Shown in pieces: positions 1-8,047 of a stretch of DNA of 64,000 nt (positions are counted from its first letter, which is position 1; every line of letters begins with the position of its first letter). Both the position numbers and the translations under genes were made by a program. Location: contig JBBCJB010000014.1 in the NCBI GenBank assembly GCA_037190485.1, positions 186,001 through 250,000 of the forward strand, written 5' to 3'. The notes under the pieces are model-generated. The model was not told where the DNA came from, searched no databases, and saw only the letters and a list, made by a program, of their open reading frames with translations. The stretch comes from Parapedobacter sp037190485. GTDB taxonomy: Bacteria > Bacteroidota > Bacteroidia > Sphingobacteriales > Sphingobacteriaceae.

Positions 1-227
1 TGTTGCACCAGGCCGCGCCCGATGAGCAAACGCTGTTCGAGGCCAAGCTGCTGCTTGATGCCGCGCTGCGCGAAGATTGCCGCTGGCAGCGCAAGACCTA
101 CACGGCCATCCGCGAATACGGGCGGACGCAGTTCCGGCGACAATTGGAAGACCTCCACCGCGAGCTGTTCTCGGCACCGCAGCACCGGTCGTTCCGCGGG
201 CGGGTCATGGCCTTCTTCGGCCGATAA
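1..227 (+). CDS. C-terminal end of an unrecognised protein (partial, cut by window edge)
   Basis: The frame is open from the left window edge to a TAA at 225-227, so only the last ~75 residues are visible. They are charged and helical-looking (Arg/Glu-rich) and end in a short basic-hydrophobic tail (RGRVMAFFGR). No motif is recognisable and I assign no function. The stop lies 70 bases before clpP on the same strand, so co-transcription is possible but not shown. Confidence 0.55.
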   Translation, partial: LHQAAPDEQTLFEAKLLLDAALREDCRWQRKTYTAIREYGRTQFRRQLEDLHRELFSAPQHRSFRGRVMAFFGR

Positions 228-297
228 TCCCATTTTCCCAGCAAATCGGATACATGCTCCAACCGGGGCGTGCAGGAATAACTATATACACATCCAA

Positions 298-984
298 ATG
301 AACAATCACCAACACGAATTCCGCCGCTACGCAGTGGCGCATCACGGCATCAACGGCCTGTATGTCGATCAGTACATCGCCGGGACTTCAGGCTATGCCT
401 TGCCCCGGGCCATGACTCCCTACATCACCGAAGAGCGGCAACTCAACGTGGCGCAGATGGACGTATTTTCACGCCTGATGGTCGACCGCATCATCTTCCT
501 GGGCGAGCCCGTGGACGACCGGATCGCCAACATCATCCAGGCGCAGCTGCTGTTTTTGCAATCGGCCGATCCGAAGAAGGACATCCAGCTGTACATCAAT
601 TCGCCGGGCGGATCGGTGTATGCGGGGCTGGGCATCTACGACACCATGCAATACATCGGGCCCGAGGTGGCGACCATCTGCACGGGCATCGCGCTGTCGA
701 TGGCCGCCGTGCTGCTTTGTGCCGGGGCGAACGGCAAGCGGGCGGCACTGCCGCATTCGCGCGTGATGATCCACCAGACCTCGGGCGGGATGCAGGGTAC
801 GGCCGCCGACATGGACATCAGCATCCGGCAGACGCTCAAGATCCAGGAAGAGCTTTACCGCATCATCGCGACGCACAGCGGACAGGATTTCGAAACGGTC
901 GATACGCTGTCGGAGCGCGATCATTGGATGACGGCGGTGGAGGCCCGGGATTTCGGCATGGTGGACGAGGTGTTGGGCACGTAG
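298..984 (+). CDS. clpP: ATP-dependent Clp protease proteolytic subunit ClpP
   Basis: Serine peptidase subunit that forms the double heptameric barrel of the cytosolic Clp protease and works with ClpX/ClpA-type unfoldases. The 228-residue product carries the S14 catalytic triad: Ser134 in the ALSMAA block, His159 in SRVMIHQ and Asp208 in ERDHW. The YINSPGGSV strand-turn before the serine is also typical of the family. I chose the ATG at 298 because the frame upstream of it is unlike ClpP and overlaps the preceding gene; the N-terminus is somewhat long (~35 residues before the conserved core), as is usual in Bacteroidota. It has no clpX neighbour within the window. Identification is secure; the exact start less so. 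Confidence 0.95.
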   Translation: MNNHQHEFRRYAVAHHGINGLYVDQYIAGTSGYALPRAMTPYITEERQLNVAQMDVFSRLMVDRIIFLGEPVDDRIANIIQAQLLFLQSADPKKDIQLYINSPGGSVYAGLGIYDTMQYIGPEVATICTGIALSMAAVLLCAGANGKRAALPHSRVMIHQTSGGMQGTAADMDISIRQTLKIQEELYRIIATHSGQDFETVDTLSERDHWMTAVEARDFGMVDEVLGT

Positions 985-1124
985 GATCGGAATCGATCCG
1001 GGCATCGGCTTCGCACCGAAAAAAAATCTTCGTTTCCATGGGGTAATTTCATGATCGGCTCGGTATTACGGGTATACGGCTGCGCACATGAAGGTAGTTA
1101 AGGTCGTTTTCATAGGTAGATCGA

Positions 1125-1156
1125 GCCCCATGGTATCCTCCCCGGATACCGGGGGC
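1125..1156 (+). terminator. Hairpin downstream of clpP, possible terminator
   Basis: An inverted repeat pairs GCCCC..GGTATCC (1125-1138) with GGATACC.GGGGC (1144-1156) around a 5-base loop. No clear T-tract follows (TTATTTCG), so it could be an atypical terminator or just a stable 3' stem. Confidence 0.4.
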
Positions 1157-1204
1157 TTATTTCGTTAACGGCATGAGGTAGTGGCTTTGCATGTATTTTT
1201 TGAG

Positions 1205-1212
1205 TAAGTTTG
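1205..1212 (+). promoter_or_regulatory. Bacteroidota-type -7 box (TAAGTTTG)
   Basis: Exact match to TAnnTTTG 34 bases before the ATG of the small membrane protein at 1247. A TTTG at 1186-1189 lies 15 bases upstream, closer than the usual 19-20, so the -33 element is uncertain. Confidence 0.4.
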
Positions 1213-1246
1213 TTTTCGGTTTGTATCATCATTAACGCAGGTAGCC

Positions 1247-1654
1247 ATGGAACACGGACAGTCGCCCGCAAAGCGGAAGAATCCCTTCAAGAAGTTTTTG
1301 GTCATTGCCGGCCTTGCCCTTTTGGTCATCGCCGCGGCCCTGATCTGGTGGAATTATTATTACGTGTTCGGCGAGGGCGTCAAATCCGGGCAGTTGAATT
1401 ACGTGGTCAAGAAGGGCAATATCTTCAAGACGTACGAAGGGAAACTGATCCAGGTCGGGCTTCGATCGGCCAATACCGGTACCATCCAGTCCAATGAATT
1501 CGAGTTTTCCGTGGAGAACGACAGCATCGCCAACGTACTCATGCTGAACAGCGGCAAAACCTTTGACCTGCATTACCGGGAATACAAGAAGGCCATCCCT
1601 TGGCGCGGATTCAGCGTGTTCATCGTGGACAGCATCATCGACATGCGTCCGTAG
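1247..1654 (+). CDS. Small single-pass membrane protein of unknown function
   Basis: A 135-residue protein with a basic N-terminus (KRKNPFKK), one strong membrane segment at about residues 17-35 and a ~100-residue soluble part that would lie outside the cytoplasm. The soluble part contains YVVKKGNIFKTYEGKLIQVGL. Short proteins with this layout are common in Bacteroidota and, from memory, are sometimes annotated as 6-phosphogluconate dehydrogenase, which this sequence does not support: no dinucleotide-binding or sugar-phosphate motif is present. It stands alone, with its own putative promoter. I regard it as a real conserved gene without an assigned role. Confidence 0.75.
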   Translation: MEHGQSPAKRKNPFKKFLVIAGLALLVIAAALIWWNYYYVFGEGVKSGQLNYVVKKGNIFKTYEGKLIQVGLRSANTGTIQSNEFEFSVENDSIANVLMLNSGKTFDLHYREYKKAIPWRGFSVFIVDSIIDMRP

Positions 1655-1712
1655 TTACGTCATATTATTGTCGATTTTTACGACGGCAACATCCCCTTTT
1701 TGTTTAATGCGT

Positions 1713-1720
1713 TATTTTTG
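1713..1720 (+). promoter_or_regulatory. Putative -7 box (TATTTTTG) of the TetR gene
   Basis: Matches TAnnTTTG 33 bases before the TetR start. Just downstream a short palindrome (GTTA-gttt-TTAAC, 1729-1741) sits between this box and the ATG, a place where TetR proteins often bind their own promoter; autoregulation is inference. Confidence 0.35.
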
Positions 1721-1752
1721 CTGACAGTGTTAGTTTTTAACAAGGTGTTATA

Positions 1753-2352
1753 ATGGGAATCTCCGAACGGAAGCAACGGCAACAAGAGCAGGTACGGGCC
1801 GCGATCCTGGCCCAATCCTGGCAAATCGTGCAGGACGAAGGGTGGGAATCGTTATCCATCCGTCGTATTGCCGACGCCATTGAGTACAGCACGCCGGTGG
1901 TGTATAAACATTTCGAAAGCAAGGATGCAATCATGAGTGCATTTTCGGAAGAAGGGTATGCCCTGCTGGCGAAGCGACTGGATGAAGCAAAGGCTGCACA
2001 CCGGCACCCGGTCGACCAGTTGAAGGCGATGGCCCATGCGTATTGGGATTTTGCGCAGTCCCATAAAAAGCATTACCAGATCATGTATGGCCTGGGCATC
2101 CCCACCTGCGAGATGGTGAGGGAAATCAAGGAAATCGGCGAAGTCGCCTGCTTGTTCCACGCCACGGTCGAATCGGCGATCCAGACAGGGAAACAACCGG
2201 ACGCGGATGTTCACCTGAAAGCCACCACGTTCTGGTCCATCCTCCATGGCTTGGTTGCCATGGGCATGATCGCTCAACCCGGCAGCCCGGAGCGGGCCAG
2301 GCTCATCCTGGAAGATGCCGCCGCTGGCTTCATCAAAGCCCTGGTGGAGTAG
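1753..2352 (+). CDS. TetR/AcrR family transcriptional regulator
   Basis: A 199-residue one-component regulator. The N-terminal ~60 residues carry the TetR DNA-binding domain: helix 1 (REQVRAAILAQSWQIV-like), then SIRRIADAIEYSTPVVYKHFESKDAIM, where YKHFxSKDxI is the hallmark of helix 3-4. The C-terminal helical ligand domain resembles the WHG/TetR_C_13 type (AHAYWDFAQSHKKHYQIMYG), found in regulators of unknown small ligands. It precedes a nitroreductase gene by 203 bases on the same strand, with a long inverted repeat in between, so the nitroreductase is a plausible target. Ligand unknown. Confidence 0.9.
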   Translation: MGISERKQRQQEQVRAAILAQSWQIVQDEGWESLSIRRIADAIEYSTPVVYKHFESKDAIMSAFSEEGYALLAKRLDEAKAAHRHPVDQLKAMAHAYWDFAQSHKKHYQIMYGLGIPTCEMVREIKEIGEVACLFHATVESAIQTGKQPDADVHLKATTFWSILHGLVAMGMIAQPGSPERARLILEDAAAGFIKALVE

Positions 2353-2470
2353 AAAGGATCGTCAGAGAATAGGTACCAGACACCGAAAATTCGATCGACG
2401 GGCCGGAATCCGGCGTGATCGGCAGGGTCATGCCGCGGCTACTGGCCACGTTGCACATTAATCAAAAGCA

Positions 2471-2531
2471 GATGAAACCTGCATAAATTGCCATAAACAA
2501 AAGGACGTGAATAATTTATGCAAGCTTCATC
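2471..2531. repeat. 19-bp near-perfect inverted repeat between tetR-like gene and nitroreductase
   Basis: Arms 2471-2489 (GATGAAACCTGCATAAATT) and 2513-2531 are complementary at 17 of 19 positions and are separated by 23 bases. The right arm ends 24 bases before the nitroreductase ATG. It could be an operator pair for the upstream TetR protein or a leader hairpin in the mRNA. Confidence 0.6.
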
Positions 2532-2555
2532 GCCATTAAGAAACAATTTATTCGA

Positions 2556-3188
2556 ATGAAACTTTTAGAAACGTTGAAATGGCGTTACGCCACGAAAAAA
2601 ATGAACGGCCAAGCCGTTCCCCAGGAAAAGGTGGAAAAAATCCTGGAGGCTGCCCAGCTAGCCCCCACCTCGTCGGGCCTTCAGCCCTTCAAGGTGATCG
2701 TGATCACCAACCCCGAGCTCAAGGCCAAGATCCAGCCGATCGCCTTCGGGCAGGGCCAGATCGTGGATAGTTCGCATTTGGTGGTTTTCGCCGCATGGGA
2801 TAACTATACGGCTGAACGCATCGATGCCGTGTTTGCACGCACGGCCGAAGAACGGGGCGTCCCGGTGAGCACGTTCGCGGATTACACCGAACGGCTGAAG
2901 GGCATTTACCTATCCCGCCCGGCGCAGGCCAATTTCGAGCATGCGGCACGCCAGGCCTACATCGCTTTCGGCCTGGCCATCGCCGCCGCCGCCGAACTGC
3001 AGGTCGATGCGACGCCCATGGAAGGGTTCGACAGCGCGGCGCTCGATGAGCTGCTGGGCCTGCCGGCACAGGGACTGAAAAGCGTCACGCTGTTGCCGTT
3101 GGGATACCGCGATCCCGAAAACGACTGGCTGGTCAACCAGAAAAAGGTACGCACGCCCAAAGCGGAGCTGTTCGTGGAGGTGGCGTAG
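2556..3188 (+). CDS. NAD(P)H-dependent nitroreductase-family oxidoreductase
   Basis: A 210-residue FMN enzyme of the nitroreductase superfamily (NfsB/YdgI-like), expected to reduce nitroaromatics, quinones or similar electrophiles in the cytoplasm. The N-terminal FMN-phosphate motif WRYATKKM, the LAPTSSGLQPFKVIVI block that contacts FMN, and the C-terminal LPLGYRD...DWLVNQKKVR segment are all present and in order. Length is normal. It lies downstream of a TetR regulator and a long inverted repeat, suggesting inducible control, and is followed at once by a strong hairpin. Physiological substrate cannot be told. Confidence 0.9.
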   Translation: MKLLETLKWRYATKKMNGQAVPQEKVEKILEAAQLAPTSSGLQPFKVIVITNPELKAKIQPIAFGQGQIVDSSHLVVFAAWDNYTAERIDAVFARTAEERGVPVSTFADYTERLKGIYLSRPAQANFEHAARQAYIAFGLAIAAAAELQVDATPMEGFDSAALDELLGLPAQGLKSVTLLPLGYRDPENDWLVNQKKVRTPKAELFVEVA

Positions 3189-3192
3189 CGAA

Positions 3193-3224
3193 GACGGGAG
3201 CCCGCCTTGCACCGGGCTCCCGTC
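3193..3224 (+). terminator. Perfect 12-bp stem-loop after the nitroreductase
   Basis: GACGGGAGCCCG (3193-3204) pairs perfectly with 3213-3224 around an 8-base loop, starting 4 bases after the stop codon. It lacks a downstream T-run (TCCCCAAAAGG), so its function as an intrinsic terminator is probable but not certain. Confidence 0.6.
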
Positions 3225-3278
3225 TCCCCAAAAGGTTCCCCGTACGTGTTTGCCTGAACGGAAACGCAAATGGATTGC

Positions 3279-3286
3279 TATCTTTG
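3279..3286 (+). promoter_or_regulatory. -7 box (TATCTTTG) immediately before a start codon
   Basis: Exact TAnnTTTG match whose last base is 3 bases before the ATG at 3290. Transcription would start at or inside the first codons, so the message is leaderless or begins at a slightly later ATG (3302 or 3308). Confidence 0.6.
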
Positions 3287-3289
3287 GGC

Positions 3290-4756
3290 ATGCGTTTAGG
3301 AATGATCATGCTCTTATGCGGCCTGACCGATATGGCCGTTGCGCAATACCTTGTCGGTAGCGTCCCTTCGCCGAAGGAATACGGACAGGGGCATTATGTC
3401 AGCAATCCGGACGGCATCCTCGGTTGGCAAACCGTAGACTCGCTCGATCGGTTGGCCGCCGGGGTGGATAGCCTGACGTCCGCTGAACTGGCTGTCGTGG
3501 CGATACGCGATTTTGCAGGCGACGATGACTTCGAGTTCGCGCTGGAACTCTTCAATACGTGGGGAATCGGCAAGCGGGAAGCCAACAATGGGTTGCTGCT
3601 CATGATCGCCACCGACAGGCGTGCCTACCGGTTCATCACGGGGTACGGCATGGAAGCCGTGTTGCCCGATGCGTTGCTAAAGCGGATCGGCGAGACGCTG
3701 CTGGTGCCGCGTTTCCGCGAAGGCGATTACGACGGGGGAATACTTGCGGCCATGCACGCTGTAAAGGGCGTGGTGCTCGATCCGGCATCAGCCTCCGACC
3801 TATCCGCCCGCCTGGGACGGGAGGCATCATGGTGGTATCGTTACCGGGTAGCGTTGCTGTCGTTCGTTGTCGTGGGTGCGCTGTATTGGCTCCTTTGGAA
3901 AAAGGCTAGCCGGGCGTACGCCCGCATCGAGACGAAAAAGCAGCGGAAAAAGCGGAAGAAATCCACGGCGATATACCTTTACTACAGTCTTTTCATCCTC
4001 CTATTCACGGCGTTCCTGTCCATTTTCGCCATCGCGTTTTTCGGGATATCCCCAGGAGCGATTTACGATTGGGCATACTTGCCGGTATACATCGGCGTAT
4101 TTTTCGGGTTGGCCATCTGGATGCTCTATGTGGGCGGTTTGGCAGAGATCCGTACGAACCGCAACGACGTGTCGCACAGGCTGGAGGCCAGGGCCGCATT
4201 CCATCGGCAGATGGCCTTGCCGCTGTTGGCCGTACCGCTATCGTGGATCGCTTTTTTTTCGACCTTCAGGCGCAACGCGGCCGAGCGCCGGCGGCTGGTG
4301 CCGCCGCCGGGCGACGGATGGCAACGCGTGGACCGCGAACAGCACCCCGATGGCAAGCCCTACCTGGACAAAGGCCAGCTGGCCGAGGAGAAGGCAGGGA
4401 CACGTTCCTATGAGATCTGGACGCGGGCAGGCGCGGCCGCGGCCACCATCGTGCCCTTCATGGGCGGAAAGCAGCGGAAATTCGAAACCTGCCCATCCTG
4501 TGGTTATTTCACGTTCACGAAACCCTTCGTCAAGACCATCACCAGCGCCACCAAGGCGCGGGCGGGGCAAGGCGAGCGGATGCAGCAATGCCGCAATTGC
4601 AGCCACAAATTGTCATTGGGGATGGTGGTGTTGCCCAAAATCAGTGAATCTTCCGGTTCGGGCGGTAGCGGCGGCTCGGGTGGTGGCAGCAGTTCCGGCG
4701 GCGGTAGCTGGGGTGGGGGCAGCAGTGGCGGTGGCGGTGCCGGCGGCCGCTGGTGA
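3290..4756 (+). CDS. TPM-domain membrane protein with zinc ribbon and Gly/Ser-rich tail
   Basis: About 488 residues. A signal peptide (MRLGMIMLLCGLTDMAVAQ) leads to a TPM domain (~residues 35-165; motifs AVVAIRDF, FNTWGIGKREANNGLLLMIA, GYGMEAVLPD), seen in proteins of the YgcG/Psb32 type. A membrane helix follows (~190-210), then a lysine-rich stretch and three more hydrophobic segments. Near the C-terminus two CxxC knuckles (CPSCGY...CRNCSH) form a likely zinc ribbon, and the last ~35 residues are almost pure Gly/Ser. A TTG at 3275 would add five residues, but the promoter box overlaps it, so ATG 3290 is preferred. The TPM family has been linked to photosystem repair or phosphatase activity in plants; the role here is unknown, perhaps envelope quality control. 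Confidence 0.8.
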   Translation: MRLGMIMLLCGLTDMAVAQYLVGSVPSPKEYGQGHYVSNPDGILGWQTVDSLDRLAAGVDSLTSAELAVVAIRDFAGDDDFEFALELFNTWGIGKREANNGLLLMIATDRRAYRFITGYGMEAVLPDALLKRIGETLLVPRFREGDYDGGILAAMHAVKGVVLDPASASDLSARLGREASWWYRYRVALLSFVVVGALYWLLWKKASRAYARIETKKQRKKRKKSTAIYLYYSLFILLFTAFLSIFAIAFFGISPGAIYDWAYLPVYIGVFFGLAIWMLYVGGLAEIRTNRNDVSHRLEARAAFHRQMALPLLAVPLSWIAFFSTFRRNAAERRRLVPPPGDGWQRVDREQHPDGKPYLDKGQLAEEKAGTRSYEIWTRAGAAAATIVPFMGGKQRKFETCPSCGYFTFTKPFVKTITSATKARAGQGERMQQCRNCSHKLSLGMVVLPKISESSGSGGSGGSGGGSSSGGGSWGGGSSGGGGAGGRW

Positions 4757-4778
4757 GGCCAGCATGGTGCGATAGGGT

Positions 4779-5513
4779 CTAGTCCTTGAACCGCTTCCAG
4801 CCGCTCTTGCCGCCGTTTTTGTTGTTCTTGACGAATTCGTCGAGCGCAGCATCCACGGTTTCGGCCCGGCGGTACAGCGCGTTGGCCGCATCGACCAACT
4901 CGGCATAGGCCTCGAAGGCATCGGAGGCGCGCTCGAAATAATCCCGCTCGGCCTCGATGGTGGGTGCCCAGTCGCCCAGGAAGTTCTGGTGGTCGTTGTC
5001 GAGCGATACGGTATCCACGCTCAGTTCTTCCCAGCGTTGGTACAATTCGTGTAACGGCCCGTCGGCAAACGCTTCGAACCACGCTTCGAAGGCGTCGAAC
5101 TCCTTCAGGAAGGCGTTGTGCTCTTCGGTGACGCGGTTGATGCCCTCGTAGAGCGCCATGAGCGCATCGTTGTGCTTGCGCGTCGCTTCCCGGAAGCTGT
5201 CGAGCTTGAGCGAGATGGAGCCGTCGAAGCCCGGCATGGGGTTGTCTTCGCGCAATCCCGTCACCAGTTCCAACACATCGATTTCCTGCTCGATGGGATA
5301 CAGGTCGGTACGCAGCTCGGCGATTTGTGCGATGGCCCGCTCCAGGCGCGGCTCGTAGTCTTCGCGCATGGTCTTCAGGCGCCACACCTCATCGTGCATG
5401 TGGAAATAGCTATCCAGCGCCGATTTCTCGAAATCGGGCGGCGTGATCCCGCGGTCGTATTCCAATACGATGGTACGGAGGGGATGATGGGTAACGACTT
5501 TTTCCAACGGCAT
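4779..5513 (-). CDS. Predicted coiled-coil protein of unknown function
   Basis: A 244-residue acidic, helical protein without signal peptide or membrane segment. Residues ~55-130 and 165-225 show heptad-like spacing (for example LKTMREDYEPRLERAIAQIAELRTDL). It ends in a basic tail (KNNKNGGKSGWKRFKD). No family is recognisable. The gene is convergent with the TPM-domain gene, 22 bases apart, and has its own upstream promoter box on the minus strand. A structural or adaptor role is only a guess. Confidence 0.75.
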   Translation of the reverse strand: MPLEKVVTHHPLRTIVLEYDRGITPPDFEKSALDSYFHMHDEVWRLKTMREDYEPRLERAIAQIAELRTDLYPIEQEIDVLELVTGLREDNPMPGFDGSISLKLDSFREATRKHNDALMALYEGINRVTEEHNAFLKEFDAFEAWFEAFADGPLHELYQRWEELSVDTVSLDNDHQNFLGDWAPTIEAERDYFERASDAFEAYAELVDAANALYRRAETVDAALDEFVKNNKNGGKSGWKRFKD

Positions 5514-5537
5514 GAGCGACTAACTGTTCGTGTGAAA

Positions 5538-5545
5538 CAAAGGTA
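5538..5545 (-). promoter_or_regulatory. -7 box (TACCTTTG, minus strand) of the coiled-coil gene
   Basis: The complement of CAAAGGTA reads TACCTTTG, 24 bases upstream of the ATG at 5513; exact match to TAnnTTTG. Confidence 0.55.
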
Positions 5546-5649
5546 CGCAAAGTCGGCGGGTTTAGCGGCGCGTATTGATATTTCTGGCTCGCCAGCTACC
5601 GCTTTTTGCTTTTACCTGCCGGATTCGTTAGCTTTACCCACGGCTATCG

Positions 5650-6570
5650 ATGAATTTTTCGCCTATGGAACGGCACATCCAGTTCATTCCTTCGGGCGCG
5701 GACTCCCCAACGGCGGGGCTGTCGGCGAACGGTGTTGCGGGCACCACGTTTTTCTATGCGTCGTTGCGCGCCGCGGACACCGCGTGGCCGGTCGCGTGGC
5801 ACGCGGGCGATCGTTACCTGCTGTTCGTCCTGAATGGGCGATGCGCGAGCCGTTGGCCGCTCGCCCACGGCCTGCCGGCGCTGGAAATCCCGGCCTACGC
5901 GTGCCAGGCCGTGGTACTGCCGCCGGGCGCGACCGATGTGGGGCTCGCTTCGGCGGGGGCTTCCGGTTCGTTTGCCCTCCACGCCATCGGCTTTTCCGGG
6001 GCAGCCGCACGCTTGCTTTCGGAAGACTTCCCGCAAGTCGCCGCCCTGTGGGCCGCGGCGGAGCTCGATCCGGCGGGGGTGTATGCATTGCCCGCGCGTT
6101 TCCTGCCGCCCACGGTGCATAAATACCTCGACCGGCTGCGGCAGCCGGACAAAAAGGGATTCCTGTTGAATACGCACCGCAAGGAGACGTTGTACCAGGT
6201 CGTGAAGCGCTATCACGACGCGTTGCAGACGCTTCAACCGCGATCGAAGGCGACGGACGACGCCGAGCTGCTCCGGCGGGCGGAAGCGTTGATCGCGCAG
6301 TACCTTGGCGAACCCGGCTTCACCGTAGACCGGCTGGCCCAGCTCTTGGGCGTTTCACGGCGCAACCTGTATCGCCTGTTCGAGACCCAGGGGCAGCTCA
6401 CCCCCCAGCGCGCCATCGTGGTCGCGCGACTGGGGAAAGCCCGCGAGTTGCTCCGGCAGAACACGCATTCGGTCAGCGAAGTGACGGCCATCATGGGGTT
6501 CAACAACCCGCCGCATTTCTCCACCCTATACAAACAGGTGTTTGGCATCTCCCCGAAAGAAGAAAGGTAA
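5650..6570 (+). CDS. AraC family transcriptional regulator
   Basis: A 306-residue regulator. The C-terminal ~100 residues form the double HTH of the AraC/XylS family: FTVDRLAQLLGVSRRNLYRLFETQ (first HTH) and SVSEVTAIMGFNNPPHFSTLYKQVFGISPKE (second HTH with the family signature). The N-terminal ~190 residues look like a cupin-type sensor domain (RYLLFVLNGRC, AVVLPPGATDVGL) but no ligand can be named. An internal ATG at 5665 is an alternative start. A near-match to the promoter box (TAGCTTTA, 5629-5636) lies just upstream. The gene stands alone; targets unknown. Confidence 0.9.
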   Translation: MNFSPMERHIQFIPSGADSPTAGLSANGVAGTTFFYASLRAADTAWPVAWHAGDRYLLFVLNGRCASRWPLAHGLPALEIPAYACQAVVLPPGATDVGLASAGASGSFALHAIGFSGAAARLLSEDFPQVAALWAAAELDPAGVYALPARFLPPTVHKYLDRLRQPDKKGFLLNTHRKETLYQVVKRYHDALQTLQPRSKATDDAELLRRAEALIAQYLGEPGFTVDRLAQLLGVSRRNLYRLFETQGQLTPQRAIVVARLGKARELLRQNTHSVSEVTAIMGFNNPPHFSTLYKQVFGISPKEER

Positions 6571-6810
6571 GTCGCTGTAATACAGCCTGTATAGACGCGT
6601 TTGTAAATCCGTGCCAAAGAAACTCCACCTCATTCCGGCGCTTTGGCACGGAAACGAAAGCCCTTCCCCCGATTTCTCCCGTACTTTGACCCATTGTTAG
6701 CGCGGAAGCTCCGCATGGCAATCGTTCTTTGAAAGTCGGACAATTGGAATAATCAGTGCAATTGGAGCTCTTTTTTCTCGCCGGGATTTGCCGGGATCAT
6801 GTATGGTCAG
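6571..6810. other. Intergenic stretch without recognisable gene
   Basis: About 240 bases between the AraC gene and the tandem repeat array. I see no ORF with coding character, RNA gene or clear terminator in it. Confidence 0.4.
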
Positions 6811-7162
6811 GTGCAGCATAAGCTTGACCCTGGTCTCCGTAAGGCTAGTCTGGTGCGGCGGAGGCTTGAGCCAGGTCTACATACACCTAAGCAGGTGCAG
6901 CGGAGGCTTGCCCCAGGTTTTCGTAAGCCTAAGCAGGAGCTGCGTAACTTGACCCAGGTCTCATTAGGCCGAAGCGGGTGCGGCGCATGCTTGAGCCAGG
7001 TCTCCGCAAGCCCAACCCGGTGCGGCGCATACCTGAGCAGGTTCTCCGTAACCCCAAGCGGGTGCCGTGTAACTTGAGGAGGTTCTCCATAAGCTAAAGC
7101 AGGTGCGGCGTAGGCTTGGGCAGGGTCTCCGTAAGCCTAAGCGGGTACAGCTCAAGCCCGAG
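6811..7162. repeat. Array of degenerate ~42-bp tandem repeats (8 units plus a partial)
   Basis: Units start at 6811, 6853, 6895, 6937, 6978, 7020, 7062 and 7103, with a partial ninth at 7145. Six are 42 bp and two (starting 6937 and 7062) are 41 bp. A typical unit reads GTGCGGCG.AGGCTTGAGCC followed by AGGTCTCCGTAAGCCTAAGCAG. Units differ from each other at many positions. A plus-strand frame (6799-7077) is open through much of the array with a 14-residue period, and a minus-strand frame is open from 7182 to 6964, but the 41-bp units shift the frame, so a protein is doubtful. There are no spacers, so it is not CRISPR. Confidence 0.8.
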
Positions 7163-7278
7163 CGCGATTGCAAACAAAACAACTGGATGCCTAAACCTTC
7201 CGGGGCCCCGGAAAACCGAACCCGTCGATCCTAAACCACGGATAAATTCACGGATTTTTTAACAAAAAACTTTTTAAG

Positions 7279-7896
7279 ATGGTTTTCAAACCCAAATTCA
7301 GTTTCAGTAACCGGAGCATGATCGCACTTGACCATGCTGCGGAGAATGTATTCACGCAAATGACCGGTAACCCGCTGTTTCCCGATGCGGTAGCGGAAGT
7401 GGCCGACCTCGGCGTGGGCCTGGGCGATTACCGTACCGCGGTGGCCGATGCCATCCAAGGCGGCAAACACGCCCGTACGGTGCGCGATCAGGTGCGGGCT
7501 GCGTTGGAGAACAAGCTCCAATTGCTTGCGCTCCATGTGCAGCGCGTGGCCAACGGCGATCCCGCGGTCATCCTTGCTGCCGGCTTCGAACACAACAAGG
7601 TCCGTCAGCCCAAAGGTGATTGTCCGCGGCCGACAAACCTGAACGTGATCGTGGGGCCTATCGGGTCGTGCCGTGTGTTGCTCAAGGTGAAACCGGAAGC
7701 AACGGCGCGTTCCTACCGGTTCGGTTACCGGGTTGCGGGAACAAGCGCACCCTGGACCGACGTGAACTCGCATGGATCGACGCGTTCGGTCGAGGGCTTG
7801 CAGCAATTCGCGGCCTACGAGTTCCGGGCCGTTTACATCGGTTCGAACCCCGATATCCTCGATTACAGCGATACGGTGGTGGCTACGGTGATCTAA
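7279..7896 (+). CDS. Fibronectin type III-like domain protein of unknown function
   Basis: A 205-residue protein without a signal peptide. The first ~110 residues are helical (AVADAIQGGKHARTVRDQVRAALENKLQLLALHVQRVANGD), and the last ~85 form a likely fibronectin type III fold (PTNLNVIVGPIGSCRVLLKVKPEA...SYRFGYRVAG...W...EFRAVYIGSNPDILDYSDTVVATVI). This two-part layout occurs in many Bacteroidota proteins and none has a known function that I can name. It stands between the 42-bp repeat array and a clear terminator, so it is probably a single-gene transcript. Confidence 0.75.
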   Translation: MVFKPKFSFSNRSMIALDHAAENVFTQMTGNPLFPDAVAEVADLGVGLGDYRTAVADAIQGGKHARTVRDQVRAALENKLQLLALHVQRVANGDPAVILAAGFEHNKVRQPKGDCPRPTNLNVIVGPIGSCRVLLKVKPEATARSYRFGYRVAGTSAPWTDVNSHGSTRSVEGLQQFAAYEFRAVYIGSNPDILDYSDTVVATVI

Positions 7897-7932
7897 AGGT
7901 CCATTCCAGTCGGGCGGCCTTTATGGCCGCAG

Positions 7933-7966
7933 ACGGCATCCTCGATACGGGGATGCCGTTTTTTTT
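7933..7966 (+). terminator. Intrinsic terminator
   Basis: Stem ACGGCATCC (7933-7941) pairs with GGATGCCGT (7951-7959), followed by a run of T (7959-7966). It ends the fibronectin-like gene. Confidence 0.85.
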
Positions 7967-8047
7967 AATCAAAAAAGTCTCCAACCGTCAGGAAGGAAAC
8001 TTCGCAGCCGTGCGCTGCTTTAGCCGTACGCGCGGCTGCAATCGGTA

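Noticed and set aside
22..297. In-frame extension of clpP toward the left edge
   Set aside because: It overlaps the preceding gene in another frame and has no ClpP-like sequence; the ATG at 298 matches the family.
6799..7077. Open plus-strand frame of 92 codons through the tandem repeats
   Set aside because: Repeat units of 41 bp change the frame, so the repeat pattern is not kept as protein; more likely non-coding.
6811..7162. Tandem array as a CRISPR
   Set aside because: Units are contiguous and diverged, with no unique spacers and no cas genes.
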